NCBI GenBank assembly: GCA_028345955.1
Contig: JAOMEO010000004.1
Coordinates: 1-64,000 of the forward strand
Length of the DNA: 64,000 nt
Origin: Candidatus Thioglobus sp.
Lineage (GTDB): Bacteria; Pseudomonadota; Gammaproteobacteria; PS1; Pseudothioglobaceae
Reading direction: 5' to 3'
This document shows, piece after piece, positions 8,142 through 16,982 of this stretch (position 1 is the first letter of the stretch; every line of letters starts with the position of its first letter). The position numbers were made by a program, and so were the translations under genes. The notes under the pieces were generated by a model, which saw nothing but the letters and a program-made list of their open reading frames with translations, had not been told where the DNA came from and did not search any database.

Positions 8142-8903
8142 ATGAAAATAATTATCCCAATTAAACGTGTACTTGACCCCTACACTCAGGCACGAGTTAA
8201 CAAACAAACCCAGTTAGTTGATTTGACTAATGCAAAAATGGCAATGAACCCTTTTTGCGAAATTGCTGTTGAAGAAGCTTTAAAGATTAAAGAGAGCGGT
8301 GCTGCTAGCGAAACCATAGCTGTCAGTATTGGCACCGAAAAAACAATAGATACCCTGAGGACTGCTTTAGCAATGGGTGTAGATCGAGCTATTTTTGTCA
8401 ATACAGAGTCAGACCTTGACCTACAACCCCTTCATCTTGGTAAGATTTTGGCAAATATTGTTAAACGCGAAGATGCTCAACTTATTATTATGGGCAAACA
8501 AGCTGTTGATAATGATAACAACCAAACTGGTCAAATTCTCTCTGGCCTTTTGGATTATTCTCTGGGAACTTTTATCTCTAAATTTCAACTAAGTGATGAC
8601 GGAAAAAGCGCAGAAGTATGTCGAGAAATTGACTCGGGAATTGAAACTAGACAGCTAAATTTGCCAGCTATTGTTACTGTTGATTTGAGGCTTAATGAAC
8701 CAAGATACGCCTCTTTGCCTAATATAATGAAAGCTAGATCAAAACCTTTAGAAACGATTGAAATATCAAGCCTTGGCATCGATATTAGCCCTAGAGTCAA
8801 AGTTATCAGTGTTGAAGAGTCTGGAACGAAGGATAGAGCATCAAAACAAGTCCAATCAGCTGAAGAGTTATTTTCCGAACTAAACCAGTTAGGGGTCCTC
8901 TAA
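8142..8903 (+). CDS. etfB: Electron transfer flavoprotein beta subunit
   Basis: A 253-aa ETF beta subunit. With EtfA it forms the FAD/AMP heterodimer that carries electrons from acyl-CoA, dimethylglycine or sarcosine dehydrogenases. MKIIIPIKRVLDPYTQARV is the typical N-terminus. GKQAVDNDNNQTGQ (about 118-131) is the AMP-binding signature, and LPAIVTVDLRLNEPRYASLPNIMKA-type sequence is the ETF beta hallmark. It is the first gene of etfB-etfA-ETF-QO, with its stop overlapping the etfA start. Confidence 0.97.
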   Translation: MKIIIPIKRVLDPYTQARVNKQTQLVDLTNAKMAMNPFCEIAVEEALKIKESGAASETIAVSIGTEKTIDTLRTALAMGVDRAIFVNTESDLDLQPLHLGKILANIVKREDAQLIIMGKQAVDNDNNQTGQILSGLLDYSLGTFISKFQLSDDGKSAEVCREIDSGIETRQLNLPAIVTVDLRLNEPRYASLPNIMKARSKPLETIEISSLGIDISPRVKVISVEESGTKDRASKQVQSAEELFSELNQLGVL

Positions 8904-9829
8904 TGTCTGTACTAATTTTAATCGAACTAAACGGGTCTGAAGTAAGCTCTAACAGTCGCGCTGCAATAACAGCTGCAACTCAACTTTCAGATACAATTGA
9001 TGCATTAGTACTGACAGATGATTCGACTAATGCTGCCTCGGTTGCTTCTCTAGATAGTATTAATACCGTAAAAGTTATTGCTGACTCACAGTTAGAACAT
9101 GTAAGTGTTGGAGTTGCCAGTAAATTAGTGGCAGAAGCGATGGCTGGCTATAAATACCTGCTTTCTGGATCTTCCACTTATAGTAAAAATATTTTACCAA
9201 GGGTAGGCGCCCTACTAGATATTCAACCAATATCTGATGTATGTGAAATCAAATCAAATAACACCTTTGTGAGACCACTTTATGCGGGCAATATTATGGC
9301 AACTGTTGAGTCGAGTGATGACACTATCTTAATGACAGTAAGAGCCACTGCATTTGAACATTCTGGCGATGGAGGTTCTGCCGCCATAGAGGAGTTATCA
9401 TTACCCATACCTGAGCAAAAATCAAATTTCATTTCAATTCAAGAATCTCAATCAGAACGACCTGAATTAACAACTGCAGATAGAATTGTTTCAGGTGGAC
9501 GTGGGCTTGGATCAAAGGAAAATTTTGCTTTAATTGAGAAGTTAGCTGACAAACTTGATGCGGCGGTTGGTGCTTCTAGAGCTGCAGTTGATGCTGGCTT
9601 TATTTCAAATGATTATCAAGTCGGCCAGACTGGTAAAGTTGTTGCGCCTAAACTATACTTAGCTGTTGGAATATCGGGTGCTATTCAACACCTTGCAGGC
9701 ATGAAAGATTCTCAGGTGATTGTGGTGATTAATAATGACCCAGATGCACCAATGGCTAGAATGGCTGATCTGGTATGGGAGACTGATCTATTTGGTGCCT
9801 TAAAAGAATTGAATGATCATTCCTTATAA
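8903..9829 (+). CDS. etfA: Electron transfer flavoprotein alpha subunit
   Basis: A 308-aa ETF alpha subunit. The C-terminal FAD domain contains GASRAAVDAGF, the QVGQTGKVVAPKLY motif and LYLAVGISGAIQHLAGM, which bind the adenine and flavin. The N-terminal half folds like EtfB. The start overlaps the etfB stop by one base, as expected for a coupled heterodimer. It is followed after 20 bases by the quinone oxidoreductase. It is of the ordinary respiratory (non-bifurcating) type as far as can be judged from its partner. Confidence 0.97.
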   Translation: MSVLILIELNGSEVSSNSRAAITAATQLSDTIDALVLTDDSTNAASVASLDSINTVKVIADSQLEHVSVGVASKLVAEAMAGYKYLLSGSSTYSKNILPRVGALLDIQPISDVCEIKSNNTFVRPLYAGNIMATVESSDDTILMTVRATAFEHSGDGGSAAIEELSLPIPEQKSNFISIQESQSERPELTTADRIVSGGRGLGSKENFALIEKLADKLDAAVGASRAAVDAGFISNDYQVGQTGKVVAPKLYLAVGISGAIQHLAGMKDSQVIVVINNDPDAPMARMADLVWETDLFGALKELNDHSL

Positions 9830-9849
9830 CTTCTATTGGAATTTGTTTA

Positions 9850-11469
9850 ATGGAAAGAGAGTCAATTGAATATGACGTTGTAGTTGTTGGTGGAGGACCA
9901 TCAGGTCTGGCTTCAGCATGCAAACTAAAACAACTTAATCAAAATCTTTCTGTTTGTTTATTAGAAAAAGGCTCTGAAATAGGTTCTCATATCATTTCTG
10001 GAGCTGTTTTTGAACCTGAAACATTATTTGACCTTTTTCCTGAAAACGCAAGTAGTTGTCCTACTCTTAATATTCCTGTTAAAAGAGATGATGTTTATTT
10101 CCTAACCGGGAATAAAAAAAGTATCAAAGTGCCCTCTTGGCTAACACCTAAAGGATTACACAATCACGGTAATTATATAATTTCTCTCGGTGAACTCTGT
10201 CAATGGATTGGAGAAAGAGCTGTCGAACTTGGTGTCGATATTTTTCCAGGATTTCCTGCTCAAAATTATTTACTTGATAAAAGTGGTAGAGTTTGTGGTA
10301 TCACAACAGGCGATATGGGTCTTGATAAACAAGGAAATCAAAAAGTCACTTGGACACCGGGTATGAATATATACGCGAAACAAACTATATTCGCAGAAGG
10401 TTCAAGAGGTCACTTAGGCAAACAGCTGATTAAGGAATTCAATTTAGATGGAAACAAAACACCACAACACTATGCAATTGGCTTTAAAGAAATTTGGGAG
10501 GTTGATACAGACAAACATAGCTCAGGGGATGTCCTACATACAATTGGTTGGCCACTTAACAAGGGCACATCAGGTGGAGGGTTTTTATATCATTTTAGTG
10601 ATAACCGAATAGCGGTTGGACTTATTGTAGACTTGAACTATAACAATCCTCATCATAGCCCCTTTCAAGAATTCCAACAGTATAAACAACACCCTAAGAT
10701 CAAACAATTTCTGGAGTCCGGTAAACGAGTTTCTTATGGTGCAAGAGCTATCACCAAAGGAGGTCTTAACTCACTTGTTAAAATGGACTTTGAAGGTGGA
10801 ATGATTATTGGTTGTGACGCGGGTACATTGAATCCCGGAAAAATCAAGGGTAGTCATTGCGCATTACAATCTGGAATACTTGCTGCAGAATATGTAAATA
10901 AAGTACTCTCTGAAGAGGTCTGTGACTTTGATGATATGTTTAGTTCCAGCGCCCTTTACAAAGAACTTCATAAGGCAAGAAACTTTAGTAGTGCGCTTCA
11001 TAAGTTTGGTTTTTATGGGGGTTCAATTTATAACTTTATTGAATCCAATATTTTTCACAATAAATTACCAATTGATATCAAGGATAATGAGCAAGATTGT
11101 GATTCTTTAAAGCCTTCCAAAGATTCAAAAATAAAATCCTACCCGTCGCCAGATAATGTTTTAAGTTTTGACATTACTTCTTCCTTGTTCCTTTCTGGCA
11201 CGAACCACGAGGAAGACCAGCCAGTTCATTTAAAATTAGCTGACGCTAAAATTCCATTGGATTACAATCTTGATAAATATGACGAACCGGCACAGAGATA
11301 CTGTCCTGCCGGAGTCTATGAAATCATCGAAAAAGATGGGGCGGATTATTTCCAAATAAATGCCCCAAATTGCCTACATTGTAAGACTTGTGATATTAAA
11401 GACCCGGCGCAAAATATTACCTGGACTCCTCCTGAAGGAGGTGGAGGTCCAAATTACATAAGCATGTAG
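9850..11469 (+). CDS. ETF-ubiquinone oxidoreductase
   Basis: A 539-aa membrane-associated flavoprotein that oxidises reduced ETF and reduces the quinone pool. The N-terminal FAD dinucleotide fold is VVVVGGGPSGLASA (about 10-23). The C-terminal [4Fe-4S] ligands are C485 (RYCPAGVY) and C508, C511 and C514 (NCLHCKTCD). Length is normal for the family (ETFDH/FixC-like, full-length form). It completes the etf operon and ends 1 base from the convergent pta. In this window the likely electron donor is the dimethylglycine-dehydrogenase-like protein of the taurine operon; acyl-CoA dehydrogenases elsewhere are also possible. Confidence 0.96.
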   Translation: MERESIEYDVVVVGGGPSGLASACKLKQLNQNLSVCLLEKGSEIGSHIISGAVFEPETLFDLFPENASSCPTLNIPVKRDDVYFLTGNKKSIKVPSWLTPKGLHNHGNYIISLGELCQWIGERAVELGVDIFPGFPAQNYLLDKSGRVCGITTGDMGLDKQGNQKVTWTPGMNIYAKQTIFAEGSRGHLGKQLIKEFNLDGNKTPQHYAIGFKEIWEVDTDKHSSGDVLHTIGWPLNKGTSGGGFLYHFSDNRIAVGLIVDLNYNNPHHSPFQEFQQYKQHPKIKQFLESGKRVSYGARAITKGGLNSLVKMDFEGGMIIGCDAGTLNPGKIKGSHCALQSGILAAEYVNKVLSEEVCDFDDMFSSSALYKELHKARNFSSALHKFGFYGGSIYNFIESNIFHNKLPIDIKDNEQDCDSLKPSKDSKIKSYPSPDNVLSFDITSSLFLSGTNHEEDQPVHLKLADAKIPLDYNLDKYDEPAQRYCPAGVYEIIEKDGADYFQINAPNCLHCKTCDIKDPAQNITWTPPEGGGGPNYISM

Positions 11470-11470
11470 T

Positions 11471-12463
11471 TTACTTGCACTGGTTTGCAGTAATAACTAC
11501 AGTATTAAATATCTCGTCAACACTACAACCTCTTGATAGATCATTTACAGGCTTGGCCATCCCTTGAAGGATTGGCCCAATCGCTTTAGCACCTGAAAAT
11601 CGTTGAACAAGCTTATAACCAATATTTGCTGCGTCTAAGTTTGGAAAGATAAGAACATTGGCAGGTGGTACAAAAGTTGCTTCAGGATATTTTATTTGTA
11701 ACACCTTACTTTCTAATGCTGCATCCAATTGAATGTTGCCAATAATATCAACATCTGGCAATTTAGTCTTACAGATACTGGTCGCTAGTCTTACTTTTTC
11801 AACTTGAGAGTGTTGGGTGCTTCTATTAGTGGAAAAAGAAAGCATTGCAATTTTTGGCTTAATGTCTAAATCTTTTGCAGATTTAAAGGCACTTTGTGCT
11901 ATTTCAGCTAACTCTTCTACAGACGGGTCAATATTCATTGCACAGTCGGAAAAAATAATATTCTCCCCATATTTTTGATGATTATGGTCAAAAATCATCA
12001 AAAAAAAGCTAGACACAAGTTTACTGTTATTTGAAACACCAATAATTCTCAATGCATTACCAAGGACCTTTTGACTGGGAGTGATTGCACCAGTTACAAG
12101 TCCATCTACCTCATCTCTATGTAAGGCCAACATTGCAAAAACAGTAGGGTCATTTACTAAATCTAGAGACTCATTGAGCTCCAAACCTTTATGTTTGCGT
12201 CTCTCAAACAAAGTTTTGGCATAATCGTTTCTTAATTTTTCGTCGTTTGGATCGATAAATTCTAGGTCATGCCTTTTGCTCTTTTCTGACAGTTCTAATT
12301 GAGAACAAATTTGATCCTCATTGCCAAGAAGAACAATTTTCGCAATTTTTTCAGTGGATAGTGATAATGCTGCCTGTATAACGCGCAGATCAGTCGATTC
12401 TGGTAGTAAGATTCGCGGATAAATCTTCTGTGCTCTATTGGTTAACTTTTCCAGTAATGCCAT
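11471..12463 (-). CDS. pta: Phosphate acetyltransferase
   Basis: A 330-aa short-form Pta (catalytic PTA_PTB domain only, without the regulatory N-terminus of E. coli Pta) converting acetyl phosphate and CoA to acetyl-CoA. Conserved segments are DGLVTGAITPSQKVL, FSDCAMNIDP, LSFSTNRST and the C-terminal IGPILQGMAKPVNDLSRG. It is the last gene of the leftward transporter-fusion-pta operon. No acetate kinase is adjacent. That and the xsc gene in the same block support a job downstream of sulfoacetaldehyde acetyltransferase, which releases acetyl phosphate. Confidence 0.95.
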   Translation of the reverse strand: MALLEKLTNRAQKIYPRILLPESTDLRVIQAALSLSTEKIAKIVLLGNEDQICSQLELSEKSKRHDLEFIDPNDEKLRNDYAKTLFERRKHKGLELNESLDLVNDPTVFAMLALHRDEVDGLVTGAITPSQKVLGNALRIIGVSNNSKLVSSFFLMIFDHNHQKYGENIIFSDCAMNIDPSVEELAEIAQSAFKSAKDLDIKPKIAMLSFSTNRSTQHSQVEKVRLATSICKTKLPDVDIIGNIQLDAALESKVLQIKYPEATFVPPANVLIFPNLDAANIGYKLVQRFSGAKAIGPILQGMAKPVNDLSRGCSVDEIFNTVVITANQCK

Positions 12464-12550
12464 TATAAAGTTCCCATTAACAAGGGATTAGTTTACCCGA
12501 AAAAGGCTTTAAATCCCCTACCTTAACGATGTGAACAGAAAATTGTTTAA

Positions 12551-15472
12551 TTAAGCTTGTTTGAACTGTTCGGCTATTTTAAGCCTCTGTATTTTTCCTG
12601 AAGGACCTTTAGGTAATGGTTCATCAACAAATATAATCTGGCTTGGAGTTTTGTATTCACCTAAATCAGCTATACATAAATCTATTAATTCTTTCTCGTT
12701 TGCTTTGAAATTATCTTTAAGAAAAACACAAGCTGAAATCTCTTCTCCATAGTCTTCATCAAATATTCCAAAAGTACATACCTCTAAAACAGAGTTGTGT
12801 TTATAAATTGTGTCATCAATCTCTCTTGGAGAGATATTCTCGCCGCCTTTTATAATAAGTTCTTTCTTTCTTCCAGTAATAAAAAAGAAGCCATCTTCAT
12901 CTTCAACTCCCAGGTCTCCCGTCAAAAAATATCCGTCTTTAGTAAAAGATGATTTTGTAGCCTCTTCATTGTTATAGTATTGCTTCATAACGTTGTCACC
13001 TTTAATAACCAACTCGCCAGATTCACCTGGTTCAACAAAATTACCCTGATCATTAACAACTCTAACTTCATTTCCATAGGCTATACCTGCAGAGCCATGC
13101 TTATAGTTGTCTAACGGATTTGAAAGGATTTGCGCTGCAGTTTCAGTAAGACCCATCGTTTCCACAATATTTACCTTAAATACTTGCTCAAACTTTTTAT
13201 GCACTTCTGGTGAAAGAGGTGCAGAAGCTGAACGACCAAAACGAATACTGCTCAGGTTAAGCTTACTGACATTAAAATTATCATTCAAAAGATAACTAAT
13301 GATTGTTGGCACAACACTGAACCAAGTGCACTGATATTTCTCAAGCATTTGCCAAAAATTAGAAACACTAAATTTGCTAATAATTACTACACAGCTGTTA
13401 CTCACCAAAGCACTAGAGATAGAAACCATTTCGGCATTAATATGATAAAGTGGTAGCACACATAAAGACACATCATTGGGTGCAATTTCGTGTGCTAAAA
13501 CAGTGTTTCTACCCCCTGCAATTACATTTTGATGGGAAAGCATAACCCCCTTTGGTAAGCCAGTTGTACCAGATGTATAAATCAAAACAGCCGGTGTATC
13601 AGAGCTTAGATTGCCCTTCAGTGAATTTATATTGTTTTCACCAGAACAATTCAAATCTTTAACTTTTTCATATACAAAAACACTAGCCTTTGAACTCTTT
13701 AGAATACTTTCAAACTTATCTAAATAAATTTTCGATGTAAAAAGTAATTTGCATTCAGAGTGATTAATTGTGTACTCTATTTGATTATTGCCTGCAAGAA
13801 TATTTATTGGAACAATAGTTACACCGTGATACATTGCTCCTAAAAATAACATAACTGATGCGTAACTATTATCAAGCAAAAAACCAACTTTATCTTTAAA
13901 TTGAATGCCTTGTTCATTCAAGAAATAACCCAAGAGAATAATGTCCTTTTTAAGCTGAGCATAAGATATGTGCAAATCAAGGTCAGCATCGATAAGGAAT
14001 GTTTTATCTGGAGTACTTTCAGCATATTTGTCAACAAGCACCTTTATTGTTGAGCCTATTGAGGGATATTTCTTCCAATAACTCGAAAAGATTTCATCCT
14101 CTGATGGTTCATTAGCTTTGATTGTTTTGACAATTTTTGTAATATTCAAGTAGTGTTTGTAATTGAGATTCTCATCAATGATATTGTTGCCCCAAGTTCC
14201 ACAGCCCATAGAGAGCGAAAAAGGTAAACTATTGTCAAAATTTCCACCAGTAGCGAAGCAATGAGCTTGGTTAACAATAACCCTACAAACCGGTAACTCA
14301 TTACCGAGTCTCATAATATTGTCTTCGTTTTTGCTATGAATACTACAAGAGTGTCCTTGCCCCTGATGTTGTAAGATTTTGTTTACCAAATTAACAGCGT
14401 GATCAAAGTCTCTAGCTCGGTAAACAGCCAACACAGGAGAGAGTTTTTCTCTTGAAAATGGATAATTTTCTCCTATACCATCCTCTTCTACCATTAAAAA
14501 CTCAGTTTTAGAATATTTTTTTGTATCGAGGCCTACAAGGGTCGCAATTTTAGAGGCCCTTTTAGCTATGATATCGCGGTTAATAATGAGATCTTCATTC
14601 CACATCTTTTTACCGAGGATTTTCTTTTCTTTTGCATTTAATAATGCGCCACCCTCTTTCTCTAAAACCTTAATCAATTTTTCGTAAACACTATCAACAA
14701 CGATGATGCTATTTTCAGAAGAACAGCTTGTTGCGTAGTCAAATGTTTTCGAGGTTTTTATTTTATGAGCAGCATCCTTTAAATCAGCACTAGAATCAAT
14801 AATTGCGGGCACATTTCCTACACCAACACCTAGGGTCGGGGTACCACTTTGAATGGCTCTTTTAATGTTATTTTGAGAGCCTGTAGCAACAACCAAATCT
14901 ACTAGGTTAGTTAATTCATTGGTGTCTTTTTTATCTATAGGGTCAGATAGTGACTGCACAATGTTGATTGGGGCGCCAACGCGCCCAAGAGCCTTCTGTA
15001 TCAAGCCTACGACCTCTGTACAAACCAAAGCACCTTTTGGTGAAGGTGCTAATATAATCGCGTTCCTACATTTTAAGGCATTAATGACTTTGTTTAGTGG
15101 TGTGGCAATCGGATTAGTTGAAGGAACAATTGCGCCAACCACACCAACCGGTCTTGCAATTTCAATAAGTCCTTTTTCATCATCTTGATTAATTATTCCG
15201 ACTGTTTTAATATTCTTTAAATCTCTTAATAAACCAATAGTTTTACGTTTATTTTTTCTCTTTTTATCCTCCACATTACCAAGACCGGTTGTTTTAACAG
15301 CAAGCTCGGATAAGGATTGATTGTTTTCGGGTTTGATTACTTCCCAAGCGACAGCAAGTATCAATTCGTCAACTTGTTCCTGTGAATACCCATTTATTGA
15401 GGTTTGGGCATCCCTTGCTTTTGTTATTAATTGTTTGATATGAGAGTTACTCATTTGATTGTATTTAGTCAT
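12551..15472 (-). CDS. Fused CoA-acylating aldehyde dehydrogenase / AMP-forming acyl-CoA ligase (probable SauT-SauS)
   Basis: A 973-aa two-domain enzyme. Residues about 10-450 are an acylating aldehyde dehydrogenase of the EutE/AdhE-N/SauT group, with the Rossmann segment VGAIVPSTNP (112-121) and catalytic C250 in ATSCSSENS. Residues about 470-973 are an ANL-superfamily ligase: YTSGTTGLPKG at 632-642, the MGLTETAAQ motif, an FLTGDLG hinge region, and catalytic K960 in GPSGKIQR. In Cupriavidus necator the separate enzymes SauS (sulfoacetate-CoA ligase) and SauT (sulfoacetaldehyde dehydrogenase) perform this two-step conversion. Here Xsc and Pta lie in the same block. The substrate assignment is inference; another carboxylate is possible. 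The alternative start at M7 cannot be excluded, and neither ATG has a clear Shine-Dalgarno. Confidence 0.75.
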   Translation of the reverse strand: MTKYNQMSNSHIKQLITKARDAQTSINGYSQEQVDELILAVAWEVIKPENNQSLSELAVKTTGLGNVEDKKRKNKRKTIGLLRDLKNIKTVGIINQDDEKGLIEIARPVGVVGAIVPSTNPIATPLNKVINALKCRNAIILAPSPKGALVCTEVVGLIQKALGRVGAPINIVQSLSDPIDKKDTNELTNLVDLVVATGSQNNIKRAIQSGTPTLGVGVGNVPAIIDSSADLKDAAHKIKTSKTFDYATSCSSENSIIVVDSVYEKLIKVLEKEGGALLNAKEKKILGKKMWNEDLIINRDIIAKRASKIATLVGLDTKKYSKTEFLMVEEDGIGENYPFSREKLSPVLAVYRARDFDHAVNLVNKILQHQGQGHSCSIHSKNEDNIMRLGNELPVCRVIVNQAHCFATGGNFDNSLPFSLSMGCGTWGNNIIDENLNYKHYLNITKIVKTIKANEPSEDEIFSSYWKKYPSIGSTIKVLVDKYAESTPDKTFLIDADLDLHISYAQLKKDIILLGYFLNEQGIQFKDKVGFLLDNSYASVMLFLGAMYHGVTIVPINILAGNNQIEYTINHSECKLLFTSKIYLDKFESILKSSKASVFVYEKVKDLNCSGENNINSLKGNLSSDTPAVLIYTSGTTGLPKGVMLSHQNVIAGGRNTVLAHEIAPNDVSLCVLPLYHINAEMVSISSALVSNSCVVIISKFSVSNFWQMLEKYQCTWFSVVPTIISYLLNDNFNVSKLNLSSIRFGRSASAPLSPEVHKKFEQVFKVNIVETMGLTETAAQILSNPLDNYKHGSAGIAYGNEVRVVNDQGNFVEPGESGELVIKGDNVMKQYYNNEEATKSSFTKDGYFLTGDLGVEDEDGFFFITGRKKELIIKGGENISPREIDDTIYKHNSVLEVCTFGIFDEDYGEEISACVFLKDNFKANEKELIDLCIADLGEYKTPSQIIFVDEPLPKGPSGKIQRLKIAEQFKQA

Positions 15473-15480
15473 AAGTAATC

Positions 15481-15511
15481 TACTGAAGCGCTTTAATAAA
15501 GCGCTTCAGTA
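15481..15511 (-). repeat. Perfect intercistronic hairpin after tctC
   Basis: A 15-base inverted repeat with a one-base centre: TACTGAAGCGCTTTA, A, TAAAGCGCTTCAGTA. It lies between the solute-binding-protein gene and the fusion gene, and its leftward edge is 9 bases upstream of the fusion's ATG. There is no T-run after it, so it is not a standard terminator. It probably protects the 3' end of the binding-protein message and/or limits translation of the next gene, giving more binding protein than enzyme. Confidence 0.65.
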
Positions 15512-15537
15512 AGAAAAGATCCCAATAAAAGGTTATC

Positions 15538-16497
15538 TTATTGGAGACCTGCTAGTAGATCAGTCAAGTAAGCCTGTCTTTCATTCCACATTGCGATGAC
15601 TTCATCTCTTGTCATCACTCTTGCAGGTGAGTTAGTAGACTTCATCTTGCCTTGAGTCTTTTTGTCGTTGAACATATCAGGAGTCTTACTTGCCAAGAAA
15701 TCAATAACGTCTTGAGGAGTTCCAGCTGGAACCATCAAGCCACGGAAATTGACACTTGAATCATCGACATCAACACCACTTTCCATTAGTGTAGGAACAT
15801 CTGGAAGATATGCATGTCTTGTAAGGTCTGCAACGGCTAAGATTTTAAGATCAGCAGCACTTCTAGCTGAGTCCGACAAGTTATTAAAACCTGCACTGAC
15901 TTCACCAGCTTTAACCAATCTCAATGCATCAACACCACCTTTGGCAGGGATATAAGTCAAGTCTCTACCCGAAGCTTTAGCAAACTGCAAGAATGCAATA
16001 TGGTGACCCACAAATTTACCAGCGCCACTAATAGTTACAGCGCCTGGATTAGCATCAGCGTGTGCAAGCAAGTCAGCTACAGTGTTAAAAGGACTGTCTT
16101 TGCCAACAATCAGCACTGCTGGATCAGCACCCCAGTTACCTAATGGTTCAAGGGTATTGATATTGTAAGCAGTATCAAACACAATTGACTGTGCTATAAA
16201 GTGAGGCACATTGTATGCTGCTAACATAGAGCCGTCTTTTGGGGCTTCGCTAGCAAACCAGTTCCAACCAGTCCTTCCACCTGCACCAGGTTTGTTAAGA
16301 ATATAAATTGGTTGACCAATTAAAGCCTCTTTACCAGACGCTAATGTTGCAATTCTTGCCTGAAAATCTGTCGCACCACCAGGTCCGTAAGCCACCATAA
16401 CCCCGATTGGTTTATCAGGATAATCGGCTTGAGCATGCATAAACATCAGTGACGTTAGTGCAAGCAAGGCAATTTTAGTTATTTTCATAAGTTTCAT
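15538..16497 (-). CDS. TTT-family substrate-binding protein (TctC/Bug type)
   Basis: A 319-aa periplasmic binding protein of the tripartite tricarboxylate transporter (Bug/TctC) family. The signal peptide (about 1-24) ends at MHAQA before DYPDKPIGVMVAYGPGGATDF, which contains the P-x-G-GxTD motif of the family. GAGGRTGWNWF is the second ligand-contact loop. It should capture a carboxylate in the periplasm and deliver it to TctAB, whose genes precede it in the operon. The order tctA-tctB-tctC followed by the ligase/dehydrogenase fusion makes the fusion's carboxylate substrate (probably sulfoacetate) the best candidate ligand. Confidence 0.9.
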   Translation of the reverse strand: MKLMKITKIALLALTSLMFMHAQADYPDKPIGVMVAYGPGGATDFQARIATLASGKEALIGQPIYILNKPGAGGRTGWNWFASEAPKDGSMLAAYNVPHFIAQSIVFDTAYNINTLEPLGNWGADPAVLIVGKDSPFNTVADLLAHADANPGAVTISGAGKFVGHHIAFLQFAKASGRDLTYIPAKGGVDALRLVKAGEVSAGFNNLSDSARSAADLKILAVADLTRHAYLPDVPTLMESGVDVDDSSVNFRGLMVPAGTPQDVIDFLASKTPDMFNDKKTQGKMKSTNSPARVMTRDEVIAMWNERQAYLTDLLAGLQ

Positions 16498-16525
16498 TTA
16501 GTTTTTCTCCTTTTGGTTTAGTTTA

Positions 16526-16981
16526 TTAAAAAAACAACCCTCCTGGCAAACGCACTTGTAACATTAATGTGAATAAACTGTACAGTATTAAAATAAATAC
16601 TGCTGAGATACTCAACTTCATAAGTAACACACGCCAAAAGTCCTTGGTTTCTTCGGGTTTTTTATAAATCATTATTACCGCGAAGAACATAATCATTGAT
16701 GCCATATAAAAGCCGATAGTATTCATACTTATAAGATAAGCAAGAATAAGGCCTAGTCCTGGCAACAAATCCATAAAATTAGTTGATTTTCCTTTTTCGT
16801 CACGCTCGAACCACAAAAGCAATGCTAGTACTGCAATGCCACCAGATATAAATCTTGGGAATAGATAGTCCTCATTTTCACCCCAGGGACTGGGATTGAA
16901 GACCTCTTGAAACGAGGTAAATAGCAATGCTGCCGCTAGTGCAGTTACAATTAATGTCGAAATTTTTAAATACTGGTTCAT
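16526..16981 (-). CDS. TTT small membrane subunit (TctB)
   Basis: A small membrane protein with four hydrophobic segments, the small permease subunit of TTT carriers. The NPSPWGENEDYLFPRFISGGIAVLALLLW region matches the periplasmic loop and second helix typical of TctB. I start it at the ATG at 16981, one base after the tctA stop, giving 151 aa. A longer frame from 17023 exists, but its first 14 residues overlap tctA and are polar. It works with the large subunit TctA to import substrate by ion symport. Confidence 0.85.
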   Translation of the reverse strand: MNQYLKISTLIVTALAAALLFTSFQEVFNPSPWGENEDYLFPRFISGGIAVLALLLWFERDEKGKSTNFMDLLPGLGLILAYLISMNTIGFYMASMIMFFAVIMIYKKPEETKDFWRVLLMKLSISAVFILILYSLFTLMLQVRLPGGLFF

Positions 16982-16982
16982 A

